Position numbers and translations under genes: made by a program. Shown one piece after another: positions 43,621-52,881 of a stretch of DNA of 64,000 nucleotides. Under the pieces are notes generated by a model. That model was given only the letters and a program-made list of their open reading frames with translations. It did not search any database and was not told the origin of the DNA. This stretch comes from Tatumella ptyseos ATCC 33301 (GTDB lineage: Bacteria; Pseudomonadota; Gammaproteobacteria; Enterobacterales; Enterobacteriaceae), in the NCBI RefSeq assembly GCF_000735525.1, contig NZ_JMPR01000033.1, positions 1 to 64,000 of the forward strand, given 5' to 3'. Numbering within the stretch: position 1 is the stretch's first letter; each line of letters opens with the position of its first letter.

Positions 43621-44775
43621 ATGAAAACAAAATTACGGATGGTTCAGGCTTCACTACTGGCAGCATTAAGTCTTGGTGGCTTTGCGTGTTCGGCGGCAGA
43701 TACCGGCGGGTTCTCAAATACCACCGGCGGAGATAGTTATCCGGCGGTTACCGTCACCACCCTTAGTCAGCTGGAAAGTGCGGTAAACAGTGGTCAGCAT
43801 CATATTATTGTCAGTGGCACCCTTTACGGAGGTTCGGGATTAACGACTCTGACATTCTCGTCTGCCAACAATAACAATACGACCATTGAGGGGGCTGCGG
43901 GCGGCAAGGCAGCACTGGAAAATATTCAGTTGAAATTTGACGGTGAGCTGCTGGCCAGCGGCACAAATATTCAGAATATTAAGGTCTCTAACCTGACGTT
44001 CTTTGGTAAGATTTCAGATCTACAGGCGATGCCTCAGCAGGTATACGGTTCATCTGACAGCACTAAAAAGGTTGGGATCAATTACGAAGGCATCTCTTTA
44101 CGTCGTGTCACTAATGCCCTGATCACGCACTGTGCCATTTATGACACCAGTGATGATTTAATGAGTGTGGCACTGAGTTCAGATAATGTGACTCTGTCGT
44201 ATAATCACCTTTACTTCAGTGACAGTTGGGTCAATATGAGTCCGGATCCGGTCTGGAACTGGGTGGGGTATAATACGGATCTTGCCGGTGAACGTTTGGC
44301 CATGGTCGTGGGGGCGAATACCTCTGACTCCTGGCAGGGGACGGGGAAATTGCACGTCACATTACACCATAACTGGATTGGTCCGAACGTGCGCGGACGT
44401 CCGTTATTCCGTGGCTGGATCCATGCGTACAGTAACTATTTTGATAATAGCGAAACCTACTCAGGCACGGATTATAATACCGCGACAGACGGCAATAAAT
44501 ATCCGAAACAACAGTATGAAGCACTGCAGCTGGTGAATGGCAGCGTGGTATATTCCGAATCCAATTACTTCCTGAAAACGAATAATACCAACACGCTGAC
44601 TAACGATGGCAGCAGCTATACCGATAAGTTCTACGAGAAGAATAATACCTACAGCGGAACCACCGGAACATCGGCCACCGGCACCACGTTCAGCTCTCCG
44701 GTCAGTTATTCTTACTCTGTCACCGCCAGTGCCAGTGTACCGGCCTATGTGATGGCAAACGCCGGTCCTAAATGA
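43621..44775 (+). CDS. Secreted pectate lyase, polysaccharide lyase family 1
   Basis: This 384-residue protein has a Sec signal peptide ending near FACSA-ADT. The fold is a parallel beta-helix rich in Asn, Ser and Thr. PL1 landmarks are GISLRRVTNALITHCAIYDTSDDL with the calcium-binding Asp residues, and LHHNWIGPNVRGRPLFR, which contains the conserved vxRxPxxR motif with the catalytic arginine. It cleaves polygalacturonate by beta-elimination with Ca2+. Own terminator; no other pectinolysis genes adjoin. It points to contact with plant tissue. Confidence 0.92.
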   Translation: MKTKLRMVQASLLAALSLGGFACSAADTGGFSNTTGGDSYPAVTVTTLSQLESAVNSGQHHIIVSGTLYGGSGLTTLTFSSANNNNTTIEGAAGGKAALENIQLKFDGELLASGTNIQNIKVSNLTFFGKISDLQAMPQQVYGSSDSTKKVGINYEGISLRRVTNALITHCAIYDTSDDLMSVALSSDNVTLSYNHLYFSDSWVNMSPDPVWNWVGYNTDLAGERLAMVVGANTSDSWQGTGKLHVTLHHNWIGPNVRGRPLFRGWIHAYSNYFDNSETYSGTDYNTATDGNKYPKQQYEALQLVNGSVVYSESNYFLKTNNTNTLTNDGSSYTDKFYEKNNTYSGTTGTSATGTTFSSPVSYSYSVTASASVPAYVMANAGPK

Positions 44776-44804
44776 TCCGGCAACCGCCTGAACTGAACAA
44801 CTCT

Positions 44805-44836
44805 CAGACCCGGTCAACTGGCCGGGTCTTCTTTTT
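44805..44836 (+). terminator. Terminator of the pectate lyase gene
   Basis: Stem GACCCGG / CCGGGTC followed by TTCTTTTT about 30 bp past the stop. The 44837-45067 interval shows no gene. Confidence 0.85.
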
Positions 44837-45067
44837 AGGGTGCAATCCCCTGACGGCGGTGACCTGAAGCGTCGGGCGGGTCTGCAGACATCACAGTATT
44901 ACCGATAGCCGGAACAGGCCGCTCAGCAGCACTTGATCCGGCTGACCGCAGCAACAGGTGTTGTGTCGTCGGGGAAACAGACGTTATCTGACTCCCTGCC
45001 GTGGGTTCCGGGGGCGGAGGCGGTTGCGTGAGTTCGTAATGCTATTTTTTGCGGTCCTTCGCCAGCG

Positions 45068-45340
45068 TCACTTCATATAGGAATCGAGTACCTTCAGAAC
45101 AATGTCCAGATCTTCTTCCCGTTTGCTCTCCTCGCTTTCATGGACGATATGCTCAGTGATATGCCCCTTGATCACTTCCCGCAATAACCCGTTCACGGCA
45201 CCGCGTATTGCGGCAATCTGCTGCAATATAGCCGTACATTCATGGGGTTCATCCAGCATTTTCTTCAGGGCAACCACCTGACCTTCGATCTTGTTTGTCC
45301 GGGCTTTCAGCTTTTTTTTATCACGAATAGTATGCGACAC
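45068..45340 (-). CDS. rcnR: RcnR, Ni/Co-responsive repressor
   Basis: This 90-residue all-helical DUF156/CsoR-family repressor is nearly identical in pattern to E. coli RcnR ([64 protein letters not shown]). The metal ligands Cys (in HECTA, about residue 35) and two His residues are kept. The GTG at 45340 gives the E. coli length; the longer frame to 45382 runs into the operator region. It represses rcnA until Ni(II) or Co(II) binds. Confidence 0.95.
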   Translation of the reverse strand: MSHTIRDKKKLKARTNKIEGQVVALKKMLDEPHECTAILQQIAAIRGAVNGLLREVIKGHITEHIVHESEESKREEDLDIVLKVLDSYMK

Positions 45341-45389
45341 GACAGGGCTCCACGTTCCAGAAGACACTGCAGATCTTACCACCCGGTTC

Positions 45390-45424
45390 TACTGGGGGGT
45401 AGTATATTGTACTGGGGGGGAGTA
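45390..45424. promoter_or_regulatory. Two RcnR operators
   Basis: TACTGGGGGGTAGTA (45390-45404) and TACTGGGGGGGAGTA (45410-45424) both match the RcnR consensus TACT-G6-N-AGTA perfectly. They are spaced 20 bp start to start, about two helical turns, in the rcnR-rcnA divergent region. Confidence 0.95.
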
Positions 45425-45460
45425 GAATCAACGTAACGTTAATCCTTAGGAATGATCTCT

Positions 45461-46594
45461 GTGACTGAATTTACGACGCTTCTTCAACAAGGCAATGCCT
45501 GGTTTTTTATTCCCGGCGCTATTCTGCTGGGCATACTACATGGGCTGGAACCGGGGCACTCAAAAACAATGATGGCGGCGTTTATCATTGCTATTAAGGG
45601 GACTGTGCGGCAGGCGGTGATGCTGGGCCTGGCTGCAACCTTGTCACATACGGTCATCGTCTGGTTAATCGCTTTCGGGGGGATGTTTATCAGCAGAAAA
45701 TTTACGGCTGAGTCGGCTGAACCCTGGCTGCAACTGGTTTCTGCGGTCATCATCCTCGCAACGGCTGGCTGGATAGTCTGGCAGACCTGGCGGGGGGAAA
45801 AGCTGTGGCTGAAAGCGATGCATGGCAACGAACCGCATCATCATCACCATCATCACGATGAAACCCGGCGGATCGATACCGGCCACGGGGTCGTTGAACT
45901 GTCAATTTCAGAGGAAGGAGCACGCCCTCACTGGCGTCTGAGGACGCTCAGTGGCCAGAAATGGCATGCCGGTGAAGTTTCATTAACCACGATGCGCGAA
46001 AACCATGCTTTCTCTCAGATCTTCGAATTTACTGATGGCGGGGATTATCTGGAGTCTGTGGCTGCGGTCCCGGAACCTCACACTTTTGACGTTCGTCTTT
46101 CCCTGATGCATCGCTCCCATGTTCATGATTATGAAGTGAAGTTCAGTGAAGACGGCCATAGTCATGACCATGACCTTTCCGGTATTGAGGGTTCCGGCGC
46201 AGGTCTGGCTGAATACCAGGATGCACATGCCCTGGCACACGCGAAGGATATTAAGCATCGCTTTACCGGGAAAGAGGTGACGACCGGACAGATCCTGCTG
46301 TTCGGGCTGACAGGCGGGCTCATCCCTTGTCCTGCAGCGATCACCGTCCTGTTAATTTGTCTTCAGCTAAAGGCCATGATGTTAGGGGCCACGCTGGTGT
46401 TATGTTTCAGTCTCGGACTGGCATTAACACTGGTGACGGTCGGTGTAGGTGCGGCGCTCAGTGTCCGGCAGGTGGCTAAACGCTGGGGCGGATTCGATGC
46501 CCTTGCCAAACGAGCGCCTTACTTTTCCGGGGGCCTGATGGCTGTGGTGGGGCTCTATATGGGGGTTCATGGCTGGATCGGGCTGGTTCACTGA
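45461..46594 (+). CDS. rcnA: RcnA nickel/cobalt efflux protein with enlarged loop
   Basis: This 377-residue member of the NicO/RcnA exporters is near-identical to E. coli RcnA in the first 120 residues (TEFTTLLQQGNAWFFIP, GLEPGHSKTMMAAFIIAIKGT) and the last 120 (LLFGLTGGLIPCPAAITVLLIC). E. coli RcnA has 274 residues. Here the cytoplasmic metal loop after the His7 run (about residues 126-132) continues with about 100 extra residues (about 134-238) of beta-type, non-repetitive sequence ending in another His/Asp cluster, GHSHDHD. The GTG at 45461 matches the E. coli N-terminus and has AGGA at proper spacing. No rcnB follows. Confidence 0.95.
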   Translation: MTEFTTLLQQGNAWFFIPGAILLGILHGLEPGHSKTMMAAFIIAIKGTVRQAVMLGLAATLSHTVIVWLIAFGGMFISRKFTAESAEPWLQLVSAVIILATAGWIVWQTWRGEKLWLKAMHGNEPHHHHHHHDETRRIDTGHGVVELSISEEGARPHWRLRTLSGQKWHAGEVSLTTMRENHAFSQIFEFTDGGDYLESVAAVPEPHTFDVRLSLMHRSHVHDYEVKFSEDGHSHDHDLSGIEGSGAGLAEYQDAHALAHAKDIKHRFTGKEVTTGQILLFGLTGGLIPCPAAITVLLICLQLKAMMLGATLVLCFSLGLALTLVTVGVGAALSVRQVAKRWGGFDALAKRAPYFSGGLMAVVGLYMGVHGWIGLVH

Positions 46595-46807
46595 CAGGTC
46601 ATTCAGATATTCCGGCTTCTTTCCCGGGCTTTTTCCGGGGGCTAACAGGAGGATCGGTACGGCGGGTGGCTCGTGCATCCGCCACAGTTGCGTCACCCTG
46701 CCTGAGACGAAGGCTCACCGGTGAGCGGCAGCAATATCGTGAGTCCGGTGGGCCGGAGGGGGGAGGTGATACAGGGAGGGGCCGCAACTACCCGTTTGTC
46801 AGCAGAT

Positions 46808-46835
46808 AAAAACACCCCCGGGCAGGCCGGGGGTG
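46808..46835 (-). terminator. Terminator of the ABC importer operon
   Basis: On the minus strand CACCCCCGG-cctgc-CCGGGGGTG followed by TTTTT, about 20 bp past the binding-protein stop. Confidence 0.92.
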
Positions 46836-46855
46836 ACTGACGAAGCGATTGACGA

Positions 46856-47626
46856 TTAGTGAGAAACGTCTTCGCCGAAATATTTTTCAGAAATCTTCTG
46901 GTAAGTCCCGTCTTTTTTCATATCGGCCAGAGCATTGTTGATGGCACCCTGCAGTGACGATTCGCCTTTTCTCATCAGAACACCGGATGCGCTGGCATTG
47001 TCTTCTGAAGCAACGATCTTAACCGGTGCATCAGGGCGGTGTTTTTTGAAGTCCAGGAACGACAGCTTATCATTCAGGGTGGCATCTGCACGGCCCTGAA
47101 CCACCAGGTCGATGGACTGGTTAAAACCATCGGTGCTGACCAGGTTAGCCCCTGCATTACGGGCCAGTTGCGCATAGTTGCTGGTCAGTGACTGGGCAGC
47201 ATTCTTACCTTTCAGGTCGGCAAAACTGTGGATGCTGTCGTTACTGTTTTTCACAATCACCACGGCTTTTGAGGCGATGTAAGGCTGTGAGAAATCATAT
47301 TTTTTCTCACGGGCCGGGGTGATCCCCACTTCATTGATGACCACGTCATAACGTTTGGCATCCAGACCGGCGATCAGGCCGTCCCATTTACTTTCGACGA
47401 ATACCGGTTTGACATGCAGTTTTTGTGCAATGGCCCGACCGATTTCCACGTCAAACCCGGTCAGGTCACCGGAGATAGTATGGAAGGTGAAAGGGGCGTA
47501 GGTCCCTTCTGTACCGATAGTCAGCTCACCGGCAGAGCGGACTTTTGCCAGAGAATCATCTGCCAGTGCTGAGTGAGCAACACCCAGAGATAACAGGGCT
47601 GAGAGTAACAGTGTTGTTTTTTTCAT
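46856..47626 (-). CDS. Periplasmic amino-acid-binding protein (cystine-type)
   Basis: This 256-residue SBP family 3 protein has a signal peptide (cleavage after ALA at about 22) and the usual blocks: GELTIGTEGTYAPFTFH, LTGFDVEIGRAIAQKL, KWDGLIAGLDAKRYDVVIN and GTYQKISEKYFGEDVS. The overall pattern is closest to cystine-binding TcyJ/FliY-like proteins. Last gene of a permease-ATPase-SBP operon. Precise ligand not proven. Confidence 0.88.
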   Translation of the reverse strand: MKKTTLLLSALLSLGVAHSALADDSLAKVRSAGELTIGTEGTYAPFTFHTISGDLTGFDVEIGRAIAQKLHVKPVFVESKWDGLIAGLDAKRYDVVINEVGITPAREKKYDFSQPYIASKAVVIVKNSNDSIHSFADLKGKNAAQSLTSNYAQLARNAGANLVSTDGFNQSIDLVVQGRADATLNDKLSFLDFKKHRPDAPVKIVASEDNASASGVLMRKGESSLQGAINNALADMKKDGTYQKISEKYFGEDVSH

Positions 47627-47645
47627 TACTTGCTCCTAAGTAGTA

Positions 47646-48410
47646 TCAGACCTGGCCAACGGCAGAAAGGCCGCCGGTCAGTGTGGCAATATATTGGGCC
47701 GTCCTGGCCTTCTGCGGGTGCCTGAACAGCTGTGCGGAATCGCCGGTTTCAATGATTTCACCGGCTTCGAGGAAAATGGTGTGACTTGCGACCGAAGCCG
47801 CCAGACGCAGATCATGGGTTGCCATCAGCATGGTGGTTCCTTCTTCTGCCAGCTGTTTCAGCACGGCCACCACTTCTGCAGACAGTTCCGGGTCCAGTGC
47901 GGATGTCGGTTCATCACAAAGCAACACTTTCGGGGAGGGGGCCAGCGCTCTGGCAATGGCCACCCGTTGCTGCTGCCCGCCGGAAAGTGTCGCCGGCATC
48001 ACATCACGTTTATGCAGCAGACCGACTTTTTCCAGCAGAGTTTCGGCACGGGCGACTGCATCGCCTTTACTCCATTTGTGCACCACCAGCAGACCTTCTG
48101 TAATGTTTTCCAGTACCGTTTTATGCGGAAACAGGGAGAAGTTCTGAAAGACCATCCCGGTCTGTCGGCTGATGCGCTGGATATCCCGGGTGCGCAGAGG
48201 CTTTCCGTTAAAGGCCAGCGTTTCCTGATCGAGCGTGATACTGCCGGACTGCGGTGTTTCCAGAAGGTTCAGGCAACGCAACAGGGTGCTTTTCCCGCTA
48301 CCGGAAGGGCCTATCAGGGCAGTCACTGAGCCTTTCGGCAGTTGCAGCGAGATATCCTTCAGAACATGATTATCCTGAAAATATTTGTTAATCCCGTTTA
48401 ATGAAATCAT
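47646..48410 (-). CDS. ABC importer ATPase (polar amino acid type)
   Basis: This 254-residue ATPase has Walker A GPSGSGKSTLL, Q-loop FQNFSLFPHKT, signature LSGGQQQRVAIARAL, Walker B VLLCDEPTSALD and the switch His in MATHDL. It belongs to the GlnQ/YecC group. It lies 4 bp from the permease gene and 19 bp from the binding protein. Confidence 0.93.
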   Translation of the reverse strand: MISLNGINKYFQDNHVLKDISLQLPKGSVTALIGPSGSGKSTLLRCLNLLETPQSGSITLDQETLAFNGKPLRTRDIQRISRQTGMVFQNFSLFPHKTVLENITEGLLVVHKWSKGDAVARAETLLEKVGLLHKRDVMPATLSGGQQQRVAIARALAPSPKVLLCDEPTSALDPELSAEVVAVLKQLAEEGTTMLMATHDLRLAASVASHTIFLEAGEIIETGDSAQLFRHPQKARTAQYIATLTGGLSAVGQV

Positions 48411-48414
48411 CTGC

Positions 48415-49086
48415 TTACGACTCCGCTTTCTCTTCGCGGGAGAAATGAATCTCCAGTTTGTTCTGCAGCGCAGAAAGGATTGTGCTGAAGAACAGATAAA
48501 TCAGTGCAGCCTCGGTATAAAGGATCAGCGGCTGATAAGTCACGGCGGCAATACGTTGTGCGGCCAGGAACATCTCCGGCACCGTGATCACCGACGCCAG
48601 TGAGGTATCTTTCACTAATGAGATAAAGGTGTTTGATAATGGCGGAACCGCAATTCTCGCCGCCTGCGGCAGAATGATGCGACTTAATGCCTGACGCCAG
48701 CTCATTCCGATGGAGTGCGCGGCTTCCCATTGGCTGACCGGTACCGATTTAATGGTTGCGCGAATAATTTCAGAAGAGTAGGCACCGATATTTAAGGTGA
48801 AGCCAATCACCGCCGCAGGGAATGCAGAAATAGTGATCCCTGCACTCGGCAGTGCGTAGAAAATCAGGAATAACTGGACCAGCAGGGGGGTACCCCGCAA
48901 CAGCCAGACATAGAAACGGGCAAAGATCTTTAACGGTTTAGGCCCGTACAGACGGATCAGCGCGACAATAAAGCCCAGAGAAAGCCCCAGAACAAATGAC
49001 AATAACGTCAAAGGGATTGTAAAAGTCAATCCGGCGTGCAACATCGGCCAGAATGATTCAGCGGCAAGAGATAACCATGCTGGCAC
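48415..49086 (-). CDS. ABC importer permease (polar amino acid type)
   Basis: This 223-residue HisM/YecS-type permease has about five membrane segments and the EAA loop SIGMSWRQALSRIILPQAARIAVPPL. First gene of the operon with the ATPase and binding protein. A single permease gene implies a homodimer in the membrane. Confidence 0.92.
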   Translation of the reverse strand: MPAWLSLAAESFWPMLHAGLTFTIPLTLLSFVLGLSLGFIVALIRLYGPKPLKIFARFYVWLLRGTPLLVQLFLIFYALPSAGITISAFPAAVIGFTLNIGAYSSEIIRATIKSVPVSQWEAAHSIGMSWRQALSRIILPQAARIAVPPLSNTFISLVKDTSLASVITVPEMFLAAQRIAAVTYQPLILYTEAALIYLFFSTILSALQNKLEIHFSREEKAES

Positions 49087-49356
49087 AGTACACCTTCCAA
49101 AGAAAAAGAGAAAAAAACAGGCCAGCCCGCAAGGCTGACCGCTTTGGCTATTTTAGGCAGTAATCGGCGGCAGGGAAATAATAATTGTGCATATCTTTAG
49201 AGAGATATTTAACCGTAATGGCTTTTTGTCCCTCTCCGGGGACGTTGCTGCCGGAATTCTGAGCAGAATTCCCTGTGTATGGGGAGTACACTGATAAGCC
49301 AGGTCAATCTGAAAACACGCGCAAACGCAGTTCTCTGCATTAATGAGGTCAGATAA
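49087..49356. other. Intergenic divergent region
   Basis: Between the ABC operon (minus) and yeaO (plus). No gene; a reading frame on the minus strand here is an antisense shadow of yeaO. Confidence 0.5.
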
Positions 49357-49740
49357 ATGATTACTTTTAAACGGGTGTACGAACCGGCAGCCGGACAGGA
49401 TGGCTGGCGGGTACTGGCTGATCGTCTCTGGCCCCGCGGGGTCAGCAAATCCTCGCTGACAATGGATGAATGGTGTCGTGACATTACGCCCTCCGCAGAA
49501 CTCCGGCAGGCTTATCATCATCAGCTGATTGATTTTCAGACCTTTGGTGAGCGCTACCTGGCAGAACTGACGCATCCGGAGGCTGAGGATTGTTTGCGAC
49601 GGCTGGCCCTGAAGGCCAGCACCGGGAATCTGACTCTGCTGAGTGCGGTGAAATCACCGCAGACCAGTCATATTCCCTGGCTGACCCGTGTGCTGGAGCA
49701 ACACATTCGCCTGCTGAACGATGGTCTGACAGAGCAGTAG
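49357..49740 (+). CDS. yeaO: YeaO-like DUF488 protein
   Basis: This 127-residue DUF488 protein has the family signature KRVYEPAAGQDGWRVLADRLWPRGVSKSSLTMDEWCRDITPS near the start and FGERYLAELTHPEA in the middle, as in E. coli YeaO (115 residues). GAGG lies upstream of the ATG. Function unknown. Confidence 0.9.
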   Translation: MITFKRVYEPAAGQDGWRVLADRLWPRGVSKSSLTMDEWCRDITPSAELRQAYHHQLIDFQTFGERYLAELTHPEAEDCLRRLALKASTGNLTLLSAVKSPQTSHIPWLTRVLEQHIRLLNDGLTEQ

Positions 49741-49961
49741 TCCCGTCATATACCCGGTGCAGATAACGCTGGTGGTTTAACCGGGCATTTTTTCTTTTTG
49801 CCGTTCGCTGCCTCTGTTTACCTTCCTCTCACCTCATCTCTGTGCCGGTTCACCGGCAGGTCTGTCTTTGTCACGTTTATTCACAGAAAAAGGAGCACAT
49901 CGCTGACCGGCAGGGTACAATACTAAACTGATCCGTTCGGTTATTAATTGCAGGGAGCCCG

Positions 49962-50579
49962 ATGAGAACATTAACAGAAGAACGCAGAGATGCCATTATC
50001 GACGCCGGACTGGCGCTGTTTCAGGAAATGGGGTACGAGCGTACTTCCATGAATGAAGTGGCAAAACGAGTCGGCGGATCGAAGGCTACGTTGTATAACT
50101 ACTTCTCGTCCAAAGAAGAGTTGTTTGAGACGGTCGTCCGGCGTTACAGCACACTTTTTCTGACGGAAGCGGCCGCTGAACTGCAGGATACCGGGCCCGG
50201 GAAACTGGCGCTGGAAGATAAACTGACGCGCTTTGGCGAAAAGATGTTGTCGGTGCTGACCAGCGAAAACCAGGCGATGCAGATTTACCGTTGTGTGATT
50301 TCCGAAGCCGGGCATTCAGATATCGGCCGGCTTTTCTTCGAATCAGGACCGAAAGAGAGTATGGAAAAACTGAGTGAGCTCTTTGCCGAAGCGATGAATA
50401 ACGGCGAGCTGGCACCGGCTAATCCGATGCTGCGGGCCTCTCAGTTTACTTCATTGATCAAGGCTGAAACCGAAGTCATGCTTTTCAGCCGTGAAGTGCC
50501 GCGCTGCACTGACGAGCAGATCCGGCAAATGGTAAAAAACGGCGTCAGTTTGTTTATGAAAGGTGCAGCTACACACTGA
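49962..50579 (+). CDS. TetR/AcrR-family regulator
   Basis: This 205-residue regulator has the TetR HTH at the N-terminus (YERTSMNEVAKRVGGSKATLYNYFSSKEELFETVV, about 25-58) and a helical ligand domain of the AcrR type. AGGGAG lies upstream. It is convergent with the pqi operon; whether it controls that operon or another target is unknown. Confidence 0.9.
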   Translation: MRTLTEERRDAIIDAGLALFQEMGYERTSMNEVAKRVGGSKATLYNYFSSKEELFETVVRRYSTLFLTEAAAELQDTGPGKLALEDKLTRFGEKMLSVLTSENQAMQIYRCVISEAGHSDIGRLFFESGPKESMEKLSELFAEAMNNGELAPANPMLRASQFTSLIKAETEVMLFSREVPRCTDEQIRQMVKNGVSLFMKGAATH

Positions 50580-50635
50580 TCCCTTTCACTGCGATCCTTA
50601 TTGCGCCATTCCCGGGCATTGAGGACCGCCAGCCA

Positions 50636-51235
50636 CTACCGCGACGAACCGGCAGGGCAGTGCCTCACCGGGCCTGGTGTATTCGCGGTATCGGCTATCT
50701 GCCGGGCCAGTTGCGATATCAGTTGTTGCCATGCCGGGAACAGGGGGGCAATCCCGCCCGTCACAGGCAAGGTTAGCGTGCTATAACAACTCAGTCGTTC
50801 ACGATGAGCCCCTTCGCGGGTCAGAAGTTGCCAGTCCGCCTCCAGGGAAACATTCTGTCCGGGCCTTGCATCGAACCGTCTCACCTGTAGCCATAGCCGT
50901 TGGGCGGGTAAAGCCGCATCCACAGACGTCAGAGAAACCGGTGTCTGTAACCGGGCCTCCAGTGCATTGCGGATTTCATCACTTAACGGGCTGAGCCACT
51001 GGTCGTTATTCAGGATATAAACGCGGTCAGTGCCTCCACGAACAATGATCTGCGACCGGTCAAGCGATACCGGGACCCCGACCGGCAGAATTTCCAGCGG
51101 GGCCAGTAACGACGGTACCGCCGGATGATCGGCCGCCCCGGTGCCGGTAAGCGTATGGTATCGGATGGCCGGTGAAGCACAGCCGCAAAGCAGGCAAAAA
51201 ATTATCAGCCCCGCGATATGCCGGATATCACTCAT
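50636..51235 (-). CDS. pqiC: PqiC-like outer-membrane lipoprotein
   Basis: This 199-residue ABC-transport auxiliary lipoprotein (DUF330) has a lipobox LCGC at about residue 19, then RYHTL, LEILPVGVPVSLDRSQIIVRGG and WLSPLSDEIRNALEARL, as in E. coli PqiC. PqiC sits in the outer membrane and contacts the PqiB tube. It overlaps pqiB by 4 bp and is last in the operon. Confidence 0.9.
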   Translation of the reverse strand: MSDIRHIAGLIIFCLLCGCASPAIRYHTLTGTGAADHPAVPSLLAPLEILPVGVPVSLDRSQIIVRGGTDRVYILNNDQWLSPLSDEIRNALEARLQTPVSLTSVDAALPAQRLWLQVRRFDARPGQNVSLEADWQLLTREGAHRERLSCYSTLTLPVTGGIAPLFPAWQQLISQLARQIADTANTPGPVRHCPAGSSR

Positions 51236-52881
51236 GGGTAACTCTCCTTTCTGTCATGTGCCGTTCCGGTCGGTATTTCAGGGGACATTTCCTCCTGACG
51301 TCCTTTCAGCAGCGCTCCGGGCGATCGGCTTAACTGGTCGGTAAACAGGCGTACTGCGCGTAAGGTGCCATTGGCCTGCCGGAGTGTTTGTAGCAAACTG
51401 ACCATCAGCGGCGAGTCTTCGGCCAGTAGATCCCGGACAGTTTGTGTCGTTTTCAGGGCCTGGCCTGTCAGTTGATTCACTGACGGTAATGTCTGAGAGT
51501 TGACCAGTGTTAAGGTCCGGTCCAGGCCGGCCAGCGTCCCGTCAAGATGTCTGCCAATGGAAACCAGAGGCATCTGATTAACCCTGGTCACAATACCGGC
51601 AATCTGCTCCTGTATTTTATCCAGTCCGCCGTTGATGGTCGGGAGCTCTATCGGCCTCGCCTGCAGGTTGAAAGGTACCCGGGGAGCATCGGCGATAAAA
51701 TCCAGCGAAATATAAAGTTGTCCGGTCAGCAAATTACCCGGTACGGCCCGCGCGCGTAAACCGTTCGCTACCAGTTCATGGGTAAAGAGCGCCGCATCGC
51801 TTTGTAAATCGTCTGAAGTGCGGCCCGGTAACCGGGATAACACATGGCCCAGACGTGACGGATACACGTCAATATTCACCAGGGTCGGAAAGCGGTACCC
51901 CGTCGGGTTGTAGTCCAGCTCCAGTGAGGTGACTTTACCAATTTGTACGCTGGAAAATTCTACCGGTGCTCCGACGGTCAGGCCGCGCAGCGACTGGTTA
52001 AAACGCAACCGGAAGCGGATCGCCGGGCCGTCCGGTGAGGCCATCGCCGCATCCTGATCCGCCGCCAGTACATAGTGAGCTGCGGGCGGAGTTGTCACTC
52101 CCCCATTGGCAGGCGGGGGAGTAGCAAAGGCGATACCGCCTGCCATAATTGCCGCGACGGTTTCCGTTTTCAGACGGAAGCCGTTCGCGCCAACCGACAG
52201 GTCGAGTCCGCTGACATTCCAGAATCGGGTGTCCGGGGTCAGCAGATGATCATAAGGTGCGTCCACAAAGGCGGTAAGTGTGATACCACTACCATCTTCT
52301 TTCAGATGATAAGAGGCGATCCGGCCAACCTGAATACGGCGAAAGTACACCGGAGAGCCGATATCCAGCGATCCCAGATCCTGAGTCTCAATCAGTATCT
52401 GGCTGCCCGGGGTGTTATGGATCACCGCCGGAGGAGTTTCAAGGCCGGTAAAACGGGTAGCCGGCCGCGGCTGATAGCCTTTGTCGGCTTCAATATAAGC
52501 CCCGGAAATCAGGGTATCGATCCCGCTGACGCCATTCATGCCAATGCGCGGCCGCACCACCCAGAAGCGGCTATCGGTGCGGAGAATATTTTCGGCATTT
52601 TTATCGATACTTACACTGACCAGCACGGAGGCATCATCGTTGCTTAACGCAATACTCTGTACCACACCGATGGTGACATCCTTATATTTCACCGGGGTCT
52701 GACCAGCCACCAGCCCGGCCGCACTGTGAAACGTAATGGTAACTTCCGTACCGGTATCCAGTTGTGCGCGGATAAGCGTAAACAGTCCCCAGACCAGCGC
52801 CAGGACGGGCAACAGCCAGACCAGACGATGCCATCGGTTTTGCTGCAGAACACGGGGTACGGCAGGAGGCGCGTATTTCAT
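51232..52881 (-). CDS. pqiB: PqiB, MCE-domain transenvelope tunnel protein
   Basis: This 549-residue protein has one N-terminal membrane helix (WLLPVLALVWGLFTLIRA, about 22-40), then three MCE/MlaD domains (starting near 50, 165 and 290), and a long helical C-terminal part that forms the tube in E. coli PqiB (546 residues). The ATG at 52881 overlaps the preceding stop (ATGA) and is chosen over 52896. It carries lipids between inner and outer membrane. Confidence 0.93.
   Translation of the reverse strand: MKYAPPAVPRVLQQNRWHRLVWLLPVLALVWGLFTLIRAQLDTGTEVTITFHSAAGLVAGQTPVKYKDVTIGVVQSIALSNDDASVLVSVSIDKNAENILRTDSRFWVVRPRIGMNGVSGIDTLISGAYIEADKGYQPRPATRFTGLETPPAVIHNTPGSQILIETQDLGSLDIGSPVYFRRIQVGRIASYHLKEDGSGITLTAFVDAPYDHLLTPDTRFWNVSGLDLSVGANGFRLKTETVAAIMAGGIAFATPPPANGGVTTPPAAHYVLAADQDAAMASPDGPAIRFRLRFNQSLRGLTVGAPVEFSSVQIGKVTSLELDYNPTGYRFPTLVNIDVYPSRLGHVLSRLPGRTSDDLQSDAALFTHELVANGLRARAVPGNLLTGQLYISLDFIADAPRVPFNLQARPIELPTINGGLDKIQEQIAGIVTRVNQMPLVSIGRHLDGTLAGLDRTLTLVNSQTLPSVNQLTGQALKTTQTVRDLLAEDSPLMVSLLQTLRQANGTLRAVRLFTDQLSRSPGALLKGRQEEMSPEIPTGTAHDRKESYP

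Noticed and set aside
45835-45857. CAT/CAC repeat resembling a microsatellite
   Set aside because: It encodes the His7 metal-binding run of RcnA and is explained by that function.
46595-46855. rcnB after rcnA
   Set aside because: No signal-peptide-bearing short reading frame resembling RcnB is present in this interval.
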